Shown: positions 26,142-36,987 of the stretch, piece by piece | How the letters are laid out: each line of letters opens with the position of its first letter | Position numbering within the stretch: position 1 is the stretch's first letter | From: Paragyromitra xinjiangensis | Lineage: Eukaryota; Ascomycota; Pezizomycetes; Pezizales; Discinaceae | Length of the DNA: 64,000 nucleotides | Assembly (NCBI GenBank): GCA_038503065.1 | Contig: JBCAMK010000015.1 | Coordinates: 558,001-622,000 of the forward strand | Reading direction: 5' to 3' | The notes under the pieces: model-generated | Seen by the model: only the letters and a program-made list of their open reading frames with translations | What the model was told of the DNA's origin: nothing | Database searches by the model: none | Position numbers and translations under genes: made by a program

Positions 26142-28508
26142 CTAGTAATAACCCTCCTCATCCTCCTCATCCTCCACGCCGTACGAGTAACCATTTTCTC
26201 CATACTTGTTCACTTTACGAGTAGCCTCATTCTCATACTCGTGCTTGACTTCCTTCTCGTAGTCCTGATATTGCCCGTAACTATGTCTTTCCCCGGAAGC
26301 TTCACGGCTATAATCCCCATTTGCCTTTGCCTTTGCCACGGTAGACCCATAGCTTCTGCCAGTACTTCCTTCTTCCAAGGATTCGCCTTGGCTATAATCG
26401 TATTCGTCCGAATAGTCCGCGTATTGGCCGTAGCTGTGCACTTCCCCCGATGCCTTTCCAGATCCAGATTTTTCGAAAGAGAACTCATCCCTCTCTTCTA
26501 CTTCCACGGTGACGGGCCGATGAGTGACGGGTCGACGAGTGGAATATTCAGCACCCGCGCCGCTATTGCTATACTCATACTTCTCCGAGTAGTCCGCGTA
26601 CTGACCGTAGCTATGTGCCTCCCCAGATGCCTCCCCAGAACCATCAGCCTCGTACTCATAAGCGGAGTATTCATCCCTTTTTTCAGCTCCTTTGCTCACA
26701 GGAGCGGGTGTTTGAGCATATGTAGCACCCTCACCACCCTCACTGTACTCGTACCCCTTAGGGTAATCCGCAGTAGCAGGTGTATGAGAATACGTAGCAC
26801 CCTCACCACCCTCACCACCCTCATACCCCTTAGAGTAATCCGCGTACTGACCATAACTGTGTGCCTCCCCAGATGCCTTCCCAGCACCAGCAGCCTCATA
26901 GGAATACCCAGAATACTCATCCCTCTCTTCCAAGTCTTCGTACACCACAGCAGGTTCATGAGTGCGATATCCACCCCCTGCACCGCTATTGCTATACTCG
27001 TACCCCTCTGAGTGATCACTATACTGACCATAACTGTGTTTCTGTCCATCGGCCTTCCCAGCACCGGATGCTTCATACGCATAGGCAGAATATTCACCCC
27101 TTTCGACAAGATTTTCGGTTATCAAGGCACCGGCCTTGCGCTGCTCGTCCTCCTTTGATGCGTCTGCGTATTCGCCGTAGTTGTGTACTTCGCCGGTGCG
27201 CTCGGACTCTTGTTTAGCATCAAACGTCGCGAAGGCACCATTTTTGCGGGGTTTGTATGTACGGTGTTTCGGGGGTGCTTGATAGTCGTTGATGGTGTTT
27301 GGAACTTCTCGGCGTTGTGGGGTCGAGTAGCTGTAGTAGCTGTATTCTGAAACCACGGCGGGATGGTGTGAGGTGGGTTCCGCGGGCATCATCGAGGCAT
27401 ATTCTTCAGTGTGGGGAGTCACGGTGAGGGTTTCGGTGGATGTTGAGTCGATGGATGGTGCATAGTATGTTGGGTGGATTGTAGGTCTCGTGGTGGATGA
27501 TGAACAATCAGTGGTGATGGTCTTTGTTTCCGTGTATTCCTCGGTAGACTTGTAGGCGATTTCAGAGCTGTAAGATGGCTACAAGGTTGTTAGTATGGGT
27601 ATTCACTAGTTATAGGAGTAACATACTGTGGCAACCGGTTTAACGGTGGTTTCTGAAATAACTATAGTGATAGTTGATGTTCTGTCCACACTTTAGTCAA
27701 TAACCTTCCCCATCCCAGAATAAGCTAGAATAACCCACAGCGTACTCATACTACTCCTCCTAGTCTCCGTCTCCCTCCTCGTCTCCGTCTCCCTCTTCTC
27801 CGTAACAAACGTATACGTAGTCGGCACATCCACCACCTCCACCACCTTACCACCATAAGTAATCCTAGTCGGCTCCGGACAATACGTATGGACCGTAACG
27901 GGCAACACCACCACCTCATCCTTCTCATGCACCTCCTCAACCCAATGCTCCACATAAACCTCACACACCGCCTTCCCAGGATAAACCTCGACACACTTCT
28001 CCACCCCTACATCCTCGTATCTACCTGCTGCATAGTCTAGATAGCCCACCGCATATTTCGTGACGATCGGCTCAACGTAGTAGACTGTCGTTGGTGCGGG
28101 GATACTCGTTGATGTCCCGTGGATAGTGTATGCTCCTGCAGTAGGGCAAACGGCAGATTGGAGATTGTAGGAGTTGGCGTGTGAGAATGTGACGGTCTGG
28201 GCGCAGTCGGTGACGGTGCATGAAGAAGGGTAGCAGGGGATGACTGTGGAACACCAATTGTAGGTGGTGGGCGAGTAGACTGTTGTGCAATCGCTGTTAT
28301 CGGGGTTGCAGACAGCGTATTGTGGGATCCAGGAAGTGACTTGTTGGCCCTGTGAGGTGACGGGGTAGGGGAGGGCGTCAGGGGAGGGTGTGATCATGGC
28401 ATACGTGGTCGGGGTGGCACAATGGTCGAGCTGTGGAGAGTGGTTGGGAGAGGCATGGGTGATTTTGCTGTAAAGACAGGCTAAAACGAAAATCGCTCGA
28501 AGGCTCAT
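26142..28508 (-). CDS. Secreted Tyr-rich tandem-repeat protein (739 aa, 3 exons)
   Basis: Exons on the minus strand are 28508-27752, 27652-27627 and 27578-26142. The introns are 99 and 48 nt (GTATGA...TTTCAG and GTATGT...TTGTAG), and phases close to 739 codons plus stop. Residues 1-20 are a signal peptide (MSLRAIFVLACLYSKITHAS). Residues 20-250 form a Cys/Tyr/Thr-rich ectodomain with closely spaced Cys (NWCSTVIPCYPSSC), like fungal adhesin-type wall proteins. From about residue 400 to the end there are six imperfect repeats built on HSYGQYADYS, usually preceded by E-R-D-E-Y-S and a G-x-G-K-A-S-G-E linker. The C-terminus is acidic (VEDEEDEEGYY). No transmembrane or GPI tail is visible. It is divergently oriented to the FAD monooxygenase, with 1.8 kb between the starts. 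A wall or matrix protein is the simplest reading; a processed peptide precursor is an alternative. Confidence 0.75.
26160..27170 (-). repeat. Six imperfect Tyr-rich coding repeats
   Basis: Protein-level repeats within the secreted protein are centred on VHNYGEYADAS, KHSYGQYSDHS, AHSYGQYADYS (twice), VHSYGQYADYS and RHSYGQYQDYE, in that order. Unit spacing is irregular (roughly 35-90 residues), so units were lost or gained unevenly. Before four units the sequence is [VL]-E-[ER]-R-[DG]-E-[YF]-S or E-K-R-D-E-Y-S. Confidence 0.8.
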
Positions 28509-29528
28509 GTCTAAAGGAGTGTGGGGGGAATAAAAGAATGTCGAGTTGATGCTGGCTTACCTGTGCTGATGTCCGGATTGGATGGTGAATGAGTGACCGG
28601 TTGGGTTGTGGGAAGGCTGGGGTGTCTGGGGCTTTGTATGCATTTTGGGTCTGCTGGGGATTGTGTTGGTGAACGTTTAGACATGTTATGATCCCACAAT
28701 CGTATCAAGTATAATTCGGAATGCAGCAGAAGCGGGCATTCTTTGAAGCGAATAACTGTCGATGAGTGACTTTTAGAACTGTGAAGAATGGCCTTTTCAT
28801 TCTCAGCCTGGACGAGTGAGAATCAGTGCTGTCCTATACAACCTCGAGAACTTATGTAAGGTGTAATAGATTCTTGAGCAAGCTGCATTGCCAGAACCCA
28901 AGAAGATGGAATCCTGAAAAAATTGAAATAATCCTGTTTGGATCATTACCACATTCCAGTCCTCTGGAATTTCTTTTGACCCCTCGCATTAGGTGAATTT
29001 GTCAACTTGAATGTTTCGATCCACCACGATTAACTATGTACACCGATTAACCCCGGAATTCCTCAATTAAGCAAATTGAAGATACCTCCTTTGAAATCTA
29101 GTCTGTAAATGCTTGACCTCCTCCACGATTCCTGCTATACATGTAGTTGTAAACTAATGTAAGGGATCGAAGCCGCGTAGCGACACGAGGTGGTGCAGTA
29201 AAAGCCGAACCTTACAATTCCCCCTATCGAAACCATAACAATAACTAGATAAAACCGATGTTAGCTTAAGCACACGTTAAAATAGCTGATGATTTCACGA
29301 GCTATCACTCGATACAAATACCCTACTGGCAAGGATCACGGAAAGATTCGTGTGGTGAAATCCCCTCTCGTCCAGCTGCATATCGCTCATGCTAAATCCC
29401 CCGGCTGCTCGGCAAGTTTCAAGTTCAACATATTTCCAGGCCTAACTGGTAAAGGCGCCCTCTCCTAATGTCCAGTTTTTCTAGCTGAGACACCTAGTTC
29501 GGTGAGACGAGAAGCTATAAGTCCCTAA

Positions 29529-29556
29529 CTATAGCTATCGCTGGCGATAGCTATAG
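29529..29556. repeat. Palindrome, 13-bp arms
   Basis: CTATAGCTATCGC at 29529-29541 and its exact complement at 29544-29556, separated by TG. It sits between the two divergent genes. It could be a dimeric binding site or only a product of the TAGCTATAG-rich background of this genome. Confidence 0.6.
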
Positions 29557-30179
29557 GTACGGTCGCTATAGAAACTTCTCCCCCAAGCCTCATCCTCGTT
29601 ACCCTATATCCAAAGTTCAGCTACTTTTCGTCAAAGCCCCAGTGTCGCGACTGTATACGTAACACTTCACCTTAGCCACCACCTGTTCAATCGATTGCTA
29701 GAAATTATTCCAAAGCGTTGATACATACTATATATAGCATGTAGTTTAACAGTCTCGCGCAATCCTCGCTATCTGCAATGTGAGGCAGTAGCTAGAGGTC
29801 GTGTCCAATACGCGCATCGAGACCCTACCTCGTATTTATCCTACTTGCGCGTCAAACCGGTGATGAGTCAATAGCTGACGTCGCCTACCCGGATATGACT
29901 CGACACGCAACAAGAAAGCGTTTGTCATGCGGGTATCTAGATCTGGTCCACAAGAAAGATCCGCGCCTAACTCTGGCCTGTCGCACAGCAGAAAGCTTAT
30001 CAGCCTCGATGATACGTCAACCTTAAGCTTGTTTGCTGAGGCCCGCTCGCGTGGCCATTAATCCCCGCCCGATGTTCTCGGTCGGACCGGCGGTCTGAGT
30101 CGGTCGTTCGGCGGCAAGATCGCCGACTGTTCGTGGATGTCCACTAGCTAATACCACTTTTTGCAGTGTCGAAAACCTC

Positions 30180-30187
30180 TATATATT
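30180..30187 (+). promoter_or_regulatory. TATA box of the FAD monooxygenase gene
   Basis: TATATATT 143 bp upstream of the ATG at 30323, followed by a C/T/A-rich leader typical of fungal 5' UTRs. Confidence 0.4.
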
Positions 30188-30322
30188 CCCCGGAGAACCG
30201 TCAGAAAATATCATCACTTCTTCCTATATCAGTCTACATCTCTACAACACTTCAAAACATCTACTCAATCCCCAAAGCCTTATACCAATTCCCACCCCTT
30301 CAAACCCATACCCAAAAACACC

Positions 30323-31618
30323 ATGAAAATAATCATCGTCGGCTCCGGTATCTCCGGTCTCAGCGTCTACCACTTCCTCCAAAAACACATCAACACCACC
30401 TCCCAACACACCATCAAAATCTACGAAGCCTACCCTAAATCCGTCCGCGCCGTCGGGGGAGGTCTCGGCCTAGCCCCGAACGGCATTCGAGTCCTCCACG
30501 CTCTCGATCCCTCCATGGTAGACGACATCCTCCTCGCGCCAGGCAACTCCTTCTCGCGCGGCACCTTCACGATCCGAAACTCCCAAGGCACAACCCTGAC
30601 CAAGCTATCCATGGGGACCAAAGAACGCTACGGCTTCCCAAACATCATGATCGCAAGATCCACCATCTACTCCGCACTAGAACGCAACCTCCCACTCGGC
30701 GCAGTCACCCACCAAAAACGAGTCGCCTCCATCCACGAGGAAGCCAACAGCGTCGAAGTCAGATTCGAAGACGGGACGATCGAACTCGCCGACCTAGTCA
30801 TAGGCGCGGACGGAGTCCGCTCCACCGTACGTCCTGCTATCGTCGGTGAAGGTTTCGAAGCGGAATACCGCGGGCTTACAGGAATCGGTGGATTCCTCCC
30901 AGTCAACCCACTCCCACAATACTTCAAAGACCTCCTCCAGGAAGCCCCAGTGGTGATGACCTTCGGTCGTGATGGGTTCTTCGGGTATGCGCCATACACC
31001 ACTCTCGAACAAGAAGACCCACGTATGATGTGGTGGAGTACATTCTCTTCTACCGTCCCCCCGCCTCGCGATCTCCCGGTTGAGCAGATTAGGGAGCAAT
31101 TGTTGAATCGACATCAGGATTGGGTTACGCCAGGGGGGACGAACGGGTTTAAAGAACTGATCACACTCGCGACTGATGGGACTCAAGAGGTTATGGTCTT
31201 ACCGACATACATCACCCCGCCGCTACCACGGTATTCGAGTCCGAGTGGGAGGTTGATCTTGATTGGTGATGCAGCACACGCTATGCCCCCGGATTCAGGC
31301 CAAGGCGCTTCTCTCGCGCTGGAGGATTCCCAGGCGCTGGTGTTGCTACTGAAACATTACCTTGATACGGAGGAGGGGGCGGGGGCGGCGTTGGAGAAGG
31401 CGGCAAGGTCGTTTGAGGCGTTGAGGAAGGAGAGGGCGGAGACGATCTTGGTGGAGGCGAAGAAGAGGGGGGATAGGAAGAAGCCGATGAAGTGGTGGGA
31501 GGAGTATATTAGGGATTGGGTTTTGTGGGGTGTTGGGTTTATGCCTGAGAGATGGCATGATTGGAAGTTGAGTTATTCGGCTGCGGATGAGGTTGAGAAG
31601 TTTTTGGCTACGCAGTAG
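30323..31618 (+). CDS. Class A FAD-dependent monooxygenase (431 aa)
   Basis: A single exon. The ATG at 30323 (context CACCATGA) starts directly at the dinucleotide-binding fold; the frame is open further upstream but without an ATG. Residues 3-12 are IIIVGSGISG (GxGxxG, ADP of FAD). Residues 158-167 contain LVIGADGVRS (the DG motif, FAD and NAD(P)H). Residues 312-330 contain LIGDAAHAMPPDSGQGAS (the GD motif, FAD ribityl). These three motifs in this order define the p-hydroxybenzoate or salicylate hydroxylase-like family, which hydroxylates aromatic or polyketide-type substrates using NAD(P)H and O2. There is no C-terminal membrane helix, so it is probably cytosolic. The codon third-position C bias in the 5' half is much stronger than in the 3' half. 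The substrate is unknown. The neighbours suggest a phenolic or secondary-metabolite role, by inference. Confidence 0.9.
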   Translation: MKIIIVGSGISGLSVYHFLQKHINTTSQHTIKIYEAYPKSVRAVGGGLGLAPNGIRVLHALDPSMVDDILLAPGNSFSRGTFTIRNSQGTTLTKLSMGTKERYGFPNIMIARSTIYSALERNLPLGAVTHQKRVASIHEEANSVEVRFEDGTIELADLVIGADGVRSTVRPAIVGEGFEAEYRGLTGIGGFLPVNPLPQYFKDLLQEAPVVMTFGRDGFFGYAPYTTLEQEDPRMMWWSTFSSTVPPPRDLPVEQIREQLLNRHQDWVTPGGTNGFKELITLATDGTQEVMVLPTYITPPLPRYSSPSGRLILIGDAAHAMPPDSGQGASLALEDSQALVLLLKHYLDTEEGAGAALEKAARSFEALRKERAETILVEAKKRGDRKKPMKWWEEYIRDWVLWGVGFMPERWHDWKLSYSAADEVEKFLATQ

Positions 31619-32655
31619 GGGGTCGCAGTAGGGGGTTTGATGAGATTTGAGGTCAGTTTTTAGCGCGGATTTTGGTTTTTTTTGTTGTGCTTGGTCGATG
31701 TGGAGTCCCCTGGTGTGGGGATTGTTCTGTCGCTTCTTTCTTTTGTTCTTTTGTGATATGCATTCGTTAGTAAAGATCTCCAATTATACAATATATACTG
31801 TATCTACACTTAGCCGGCCGTGACTGAAATCCGAGTGATAAATTATGACTTTAAGCGATCACCTTGACTCAAAATGCAAGAGGCTGATAATCAATATCAG
31901 GTCTTTATAATTATAACGAGAATAAGACGCGATATAGTGCTTACCGGTACTAGCCTAAACCTACTATCCATTACCAGCATTCACCATTAGTAATCAAGAC
32001 CATAAGAAGACCTCAAGAAACCATCCACCCTCCAGCTTTCCTTATTCAACACTCCATGCGTGCATGCAACCTTGTAAACCAAAGGTGAAGCCCCTACCAA
32101 GGTGTCTTGGATGATAACCCAAGACATACATGCAGCTCAAGTAAAATACAACCTCCAACCACCCTTTCTGTACAGTACCAAAAAAAGGGGGTATCTGCTC
32201 TGGTTATTCTGCTATAGGGCTGCTGTATTGGCCAAATGTGCGCTTTTTTTTAGTGAATCCAGTATTAGTGTTTTATGTTTTGGAATGCGGTCGAAAAGAA
32301 TTAAGTAATCGAAAATAAATGCTCAGTGCTAAAAAAATACTGCATTATTAGAATGCTGTAGGAGTATGATATTACCACCATAGCTAGTTCTAAACCCAGT
32401 TAGGTGGGGACCGGTCACCCTAGAACTAGCAGATTAGGTCTAGCAGGCCTAGTAGCCCACCACCATGATCATAGCCAGTAACAGCGGCTGCTAGTGGCTG
32501 TTGATGGATTTCGGTAATTACTTGATGAAATATTGATTTTGTGGTGAGGTTCAAATAGTAGTAGTAGTAGTAGTAGTAGTAGTATATTCATTTATTTGAG
32601 ATTAGATAAGAAAAGCAAGAGTAAAATGAAATAATATATGTGCCCCCAAATATTG
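31619..32655. other. Intergenic, with an AGT microsatellite
   Basis: No gene supported. A perfect (AGT)9 microsatellite lies at 32557-32583. Confidence 0.5.
32557..32583 (+). repeat. (AGT)9 microsatellite
   Basis: Nine uninterrupted AGT units, directly visible, in non-coding DNA. Confidence 0.9.
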
Positions 32656-33036
32656 TGTACCAAGGGGTGAGGGAAAGTGATGCACATTCCCTCAATTCTC
32701 AACAACCACACAACTGGCTAGTATGAAATTTTTTTAGATGGAAGGGTAGACTATATAGAATCTAAGCCCAGTAAGAAAACTAAAATAAGTCTTATTATTA
32801 TTTATCATCATGAAGCTTTTTGGTTGAAAATTGATGGCCTCATGTTCTCTTTGCTTAATATGTGGATTTTTCACAGAGTAAAACTAGATATTCTGTCCTA
32901 CAGGGTGGCTAATTAAGGCTATCACTGAAGTATCCACTTATATTGAGTTTTGCGTTGTGACAAAATGGGGTGTTTGGGTGTTGTTTGGGCGCTGCTAAGC
33001 CAAAATATGCGTCACTTTCCCGCACCCCTTGGTACA
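32656..33036. mobile_element. 381-bp MITE with 29-bp terminal inverted repeats
   Basis: The left arm 32656-32684 starts TGTACCAAGGGGTG, and the right arm 33008-33036 is its complement at 27 of 29 positions. There is no transposase frame inside and no clear target-site duplication. It is unrelated in sequence to the other inverted-repeat elements in the window. Confidence 0.65.
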
Positions 33037-34353
33037 GATACCATACATAGTAGGAATGCTGAAATACTGCTGTAATTCAGGGGGTGCGGCGCATGCGCAG
33101 TCTCAACCAAAGACCAACCTTAAAAAGTACCGCTATGCTGCTGCCCACAAAAATCTGGATTACTACAAATAATTACTAGGATAAAACAGTAACTAATTGA
33201 CCTCTGTACCATACTAGCATCATAAAGTATACAGCCATCCTACCGGAGTGGATTCACCCCCTTTTTTAGTACTGTACATGTAGTATCCACAACCCTACTC
33301 GTCAAAAGCATACTTCCCGACGTCAACGAAAATCCCTCCAAAAATCTTTATTTACTCCTAAAAACCTACCCCGCGTCCATAATTAATTCCCGTAGACCCG
33401 GCTCGCATACGTACAGATCCCCGCAAGCGGACTAATTAGCGGGGTAACAGCCCCGAAAGCAAATTCAGGTATAAATTAGTTGGGAACAAAATATTAATAT
33501 ATTAACTCCCAACACCCAAAATAGCCCATAAATATTCCGCACCACTACTAGCGCGTGGGTGTCCTACAATAAGCATTTAGCCCGGCAACCAATACTGAAC
33601 TGCAAACAGAGCTTATTCCGCCAAAGCATGCTTAATAGTCTAGGACACCAATAAAATATCCTCCTGTTAGCTCGAAGGCAGGAAGCCGAAGCCTTCCGAC
33701 AGTTTTCATGCGGTGATCCTAACGGCCACGAGCATCCACAAGAAAACCAAGCTATTCCTCTCCGATCGCTTATCGTGTGGCTTGAACTTCATCAACAGTA
33801 ATATTATTTATAGCACCCGAGGATCCTGCACTTCGGAAACCTGCATCGAAAATGCTTTCCCAGCGGCGGGTTGGATGACAGGACTATTTTCCGTGCATTC
33901 AATCATATTACGGGTGAAGGTTAAACGACAGCCTCAGTTCCCTTATGAGTATTTAAATATAGAGGAGCAAAGTAATGGCCATGTAGCACTGGTAAATTCC
34001 CGATTTGTACTGAAATGAAGCCGGCGCAAGAGAAAACAATCATCCAGAAAATAATCTATGCATACTGCCTTCTAGCTATGTAAATTTTTGTTTGGACCCA
34101 GGACTTTATGCCTCCACTAGAGGTAACCATTCACATACGAACAAGAGGGATAGAATTTGAGCAACTCCAAAGAGGATCCGTTCGGATTTTTAATATTCTT
34201 TGTATTCTCATCCAGAGTAAGGCTAACTAATAGGTAAGAAAATGGCGTAAATCCATCTCTTCCCCAACAGCAGAAAATCAAGTAAATATCGCATTTTATG
34301 CCCCGAAATTCATCCGGTTAATACCCAGTATGGCTATGGAGCTAGGGTAAAGC
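33037..34353. other. Intergenic, nothing supported
   Basis: A plus-strand frame at 33713-34018 starts with GTG and matches nothing recognisable. No other signal was found. Confidence 0.4.
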
Positions 34354-36987
34354 TCAGATCTTGTCACCATGACAATAACCTCCTGGGCGACCACTAGTGA
34401 CATCATCTAAAATCTGCGGAATACACCACAACGGGAGTTTTGTTGTATCGGTATAGGTTTCCACAATGGTGCCGGTGGCGATAATCTTCAAAGATGAAAT
34501 TTTGGAATTATCAACAACTGTTCCGTCGGCCTAGAGATGAAACAATTAGTGACTTTCTAACCATGGCAGTGAGGAGCTGTTGTACTTTTTGAACACGCCA
34601 GTCTAAATGTTCTTTGAGATATGCGGCCACCGAGTCAGGCTCCATGTCTGGTAACCCCTTTTCTAACAACGCATCCGTCAAGAGGATTCCGCCAGAAACT
34701 ATGACGCCGTCCTTCTTATCCCGAAGACAGTTCTCGCATGCAGTTTGGCCAATACTTGAGGAAAAGACGCAGTGGGTGCCGACGAGATTGGCATCTTGAG
34801 GCCAAAAATCGCTGTTAGAATTGTAGTCGCCAAGGAAAACATGGATAAAGAAGGATCCGTCAACTGCGAAGTTCTCGATACGGATATTGGCGATATATTC
34901 ACGGTGATGCTTGGCCTCAAAACTGAGGGCCTCGTATTTCCCAGTGACTAGTTGGAAACCACCCTGGATGATAGTACCAATTAGGCCTTCTTTAAGATTA
35001 GTACTCAAGTACGAGAACGCTATCTAGATTGCAAGAGAGATCTTTAGTCACCTGATCTAGTAGTAGGAACTTTGCGAAGCATTTCATTTGCTTCGGCGAT
35101 AGCAGCCCTAGGAACTGGGGGGTAGTTCTTATCCTTGGGCGCGTAAGATTCGTTGATACACTTTGTTGCGAAAGCTTTTAGAACTGCCTGATTATCTTTG
35201 TTGAGAAGCTTCGCTGGAAGTTCTGGATAGGTATAGCCGAAGTTGAAAATGCTGTCCCAATTCTCAAAGGACTCAGAGGTGTAAAGTTCTCCACCAGGTT
35301 TACGGAACGGGTGTAAAGGAGTTTTGCTGCCCTGCCGACTGTTCTTTCCCTCGAGCATGGTATCTTCCTTCGAATTTTGGGGAGCAACTTTTACTCCAGG
35401 ATGGAGAGTTTGCCAAATAGCATAAAGACGATCAACATTCGAATGACTGATAAAGAAAGGTTAGACTCTCGCACCCTGCATAGATTGACCTTTCCCGATG
35501 AATGCTTACTGGAGCCTGGAATTACATGTCAGCACGCCCTTAAAAACAATACCAACGAGGGGCTTTGCTAGATTACCAGAATAATGGATCATAGCTGGCA
35601 TACAATGGATCTCCCATATGGCCATCAAGAGGCGATGGATCGATACCACAAACAACTATCATAACCTTTAAAAAAGGAACTCCTAATGATGACTCTCCTA
35701 TGATTTTTCTTACCGTGGATAGTATCGTGGATCCCTTCTAGAGATTGATAATTGTTGGCACTTGAGCTAAAACCCGGTCAACGTTAGATGGTAAATCTTC
35801 CATGGGATAGGAAAGATAAATTAAGACAAATCTTACCTTCCATCCAAGTAGGTGTTCGAGAATGGAGCATATTCGTTGACACTCATCAATTTGAAGACGG
35901 AGTTACGAAGCCTATAAGTTTGTTGAAAAATCAATAAATGAGTTATCAACCAAGACGAGGATGTATTTTCCAAACTCACACCGTGTGGTTTTTGGCAAGC
36001 TGCGCATCACATACATCATGTTGCGAAATACCATTCTCATCGGGACATCTCAGAGTTTCGAAATACAAAGACCATTTTTGAGGTGCCTGATCTAGATCAG
36101 CAACTTAAGCCCAAGGGAGTAGACATATACCCACAGCCGACCCAATCCTGTCGACGAAGTACTTATCATGGAATCCCTTATCCTTGAAGTGGTACTTCAA
36201 AAGTGGATTAGGGATACGTTTGCGAACAATAGTTTCATTCGGGCCTGGGAAGGCCACTAGAAGTTGGTCATAGAGGGCTGCATGTGGAAGGAAGCTGTTA
36301 TTCGAAGCCCAGTCCCAGTACCTAGCAACACCCGTTAGTTACATTATTCAACCACCTCTTAGGCTCGCAAGTAAGGGACACACGGAAGGCGAAGCCGCTC
36401 TGCTGCGTTGACATAGAGTGTTCGATAGGGACCAGTGAACTGTTTTGCAAGAACCATCGCTTCTTGTTGCAAATTTTGCTGTCATGGTCGACATCCATTA
36501 GTGTCCCATATCATCCTCATCGATGACCCTTTTAGAGTACAAACCTCAAGAAGCAGCATGTAGGGGCGATGCCAGGTTGGAAAGAGTACACTTGAGCAGA
36601 AATATTAGCCTCCAGATCATACAAGGATTCCTAAACGGTTGGATCAAACCTCCTGTGCTGGCAGTATCCTGCAGGCAAGTCTGTCGGTTTCCCAGCCTCT
36701 TCGAACGGCCATGGGATAAATGGAACTCCATGTATGCCTAAGTGGCTTTAGCTTAATGATTTCCTTCCTAAATCGAATATCAGAAACTTACTAGAGATGC
36801 CGAAAAAGCTTTGCGAGTTTTTCTCAGGTCTGGCTTGTATATTTGCCCATGCACGAATCAGAAGATCAAATTGCTCCTTGTGTTTGGCCTGGAGTTCGTT
36901 AATCTCCCAGCGAGTATGGACGCCGGCAAGCTTAGATTTAGTTGGGTCGGTGCTGGGGCACCCAGTGATGGCGATGTAGCTAGACAT
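34354..36987 (-). CDS. Tyrosinase / polyphenol oxidase (640 aa, 13 exons)
   Basis: Minus-strand exons are 36987-36792, 36737-36650, 36590-36545, 36478-36384, 36321-36135, 36086-35980, 35911-35837, 35766-35714, 35655-35577, 35515-35510, 35446-35071, 35023-34586 and 34530-34354. Phases close to 640 codons. CuA ligands are His68 (SIHGVPF), His93 (CQH, with Cys91 for the Cys-His thioether) and His102 (FPTWHRPY), followed by PYWDWAS. CuB ligands are His278 and His282 (EGIHDTIH) and His312 (FWLHHSNVDRLYAIW). The C-terminal domain ends with the usual WRVQKADGTVV-like shielding segment. The enzyme oxidises phenols to o-quinones (melanin or phenol metabolism). There is no signal peptide, so it is probably cytosolic as in other fungal tyrosinases. 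Exon 10 is only six bases. The exon 11/12 junction (GTTCCT donor) is the least certain. Confidence 0.92.
35510..35515 (-). other. Six-base microexon in the tyrosinase CuB site
   Basis: On the minus strand, ATTCCAG precedes GCTCCA and GTAAGC follows. The exon supplies the last base of Trp309, all of Leu310 and two bases of His311 in the CuB motif. Without it the FW and HSNVDR halves cannot join in frame; with it the conserved FWLHHSNVDR is restored exactly. Confidence 0.8.

Larger units (their letters stand above)
28509..30322. other. 1.8-kb divergent intergenic region
   Basis: Probably holds the promoters of both flanking genes. It contains a TGACGTC (bZIP-type site) near 29876 and a near-perfect palindrome at 29529-29556. 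It also includes a GC-rich stretch at 30040-30130 and a TATATATT at 30180. No gene was found. Confidence 0.4.

Noticed and set aside
26241..27011. 256-codon plus-strand open frame
   Set aside because: Shadow of the Tyr-rich repeat gene on the minus strand. The composition mirrors that repeat and no start or domain is present.
30667..31186. Minus-strand frames of 110-130 codons
   Set aside because: Antisense to the FAD monooxygenase, which has all cofactor motifs on the plus strand.
32549..32590. Possible CRISPR-like short repeat
   Set aside because: A plain AGT microsatellite with no spacers, in a eukaryotic genome.
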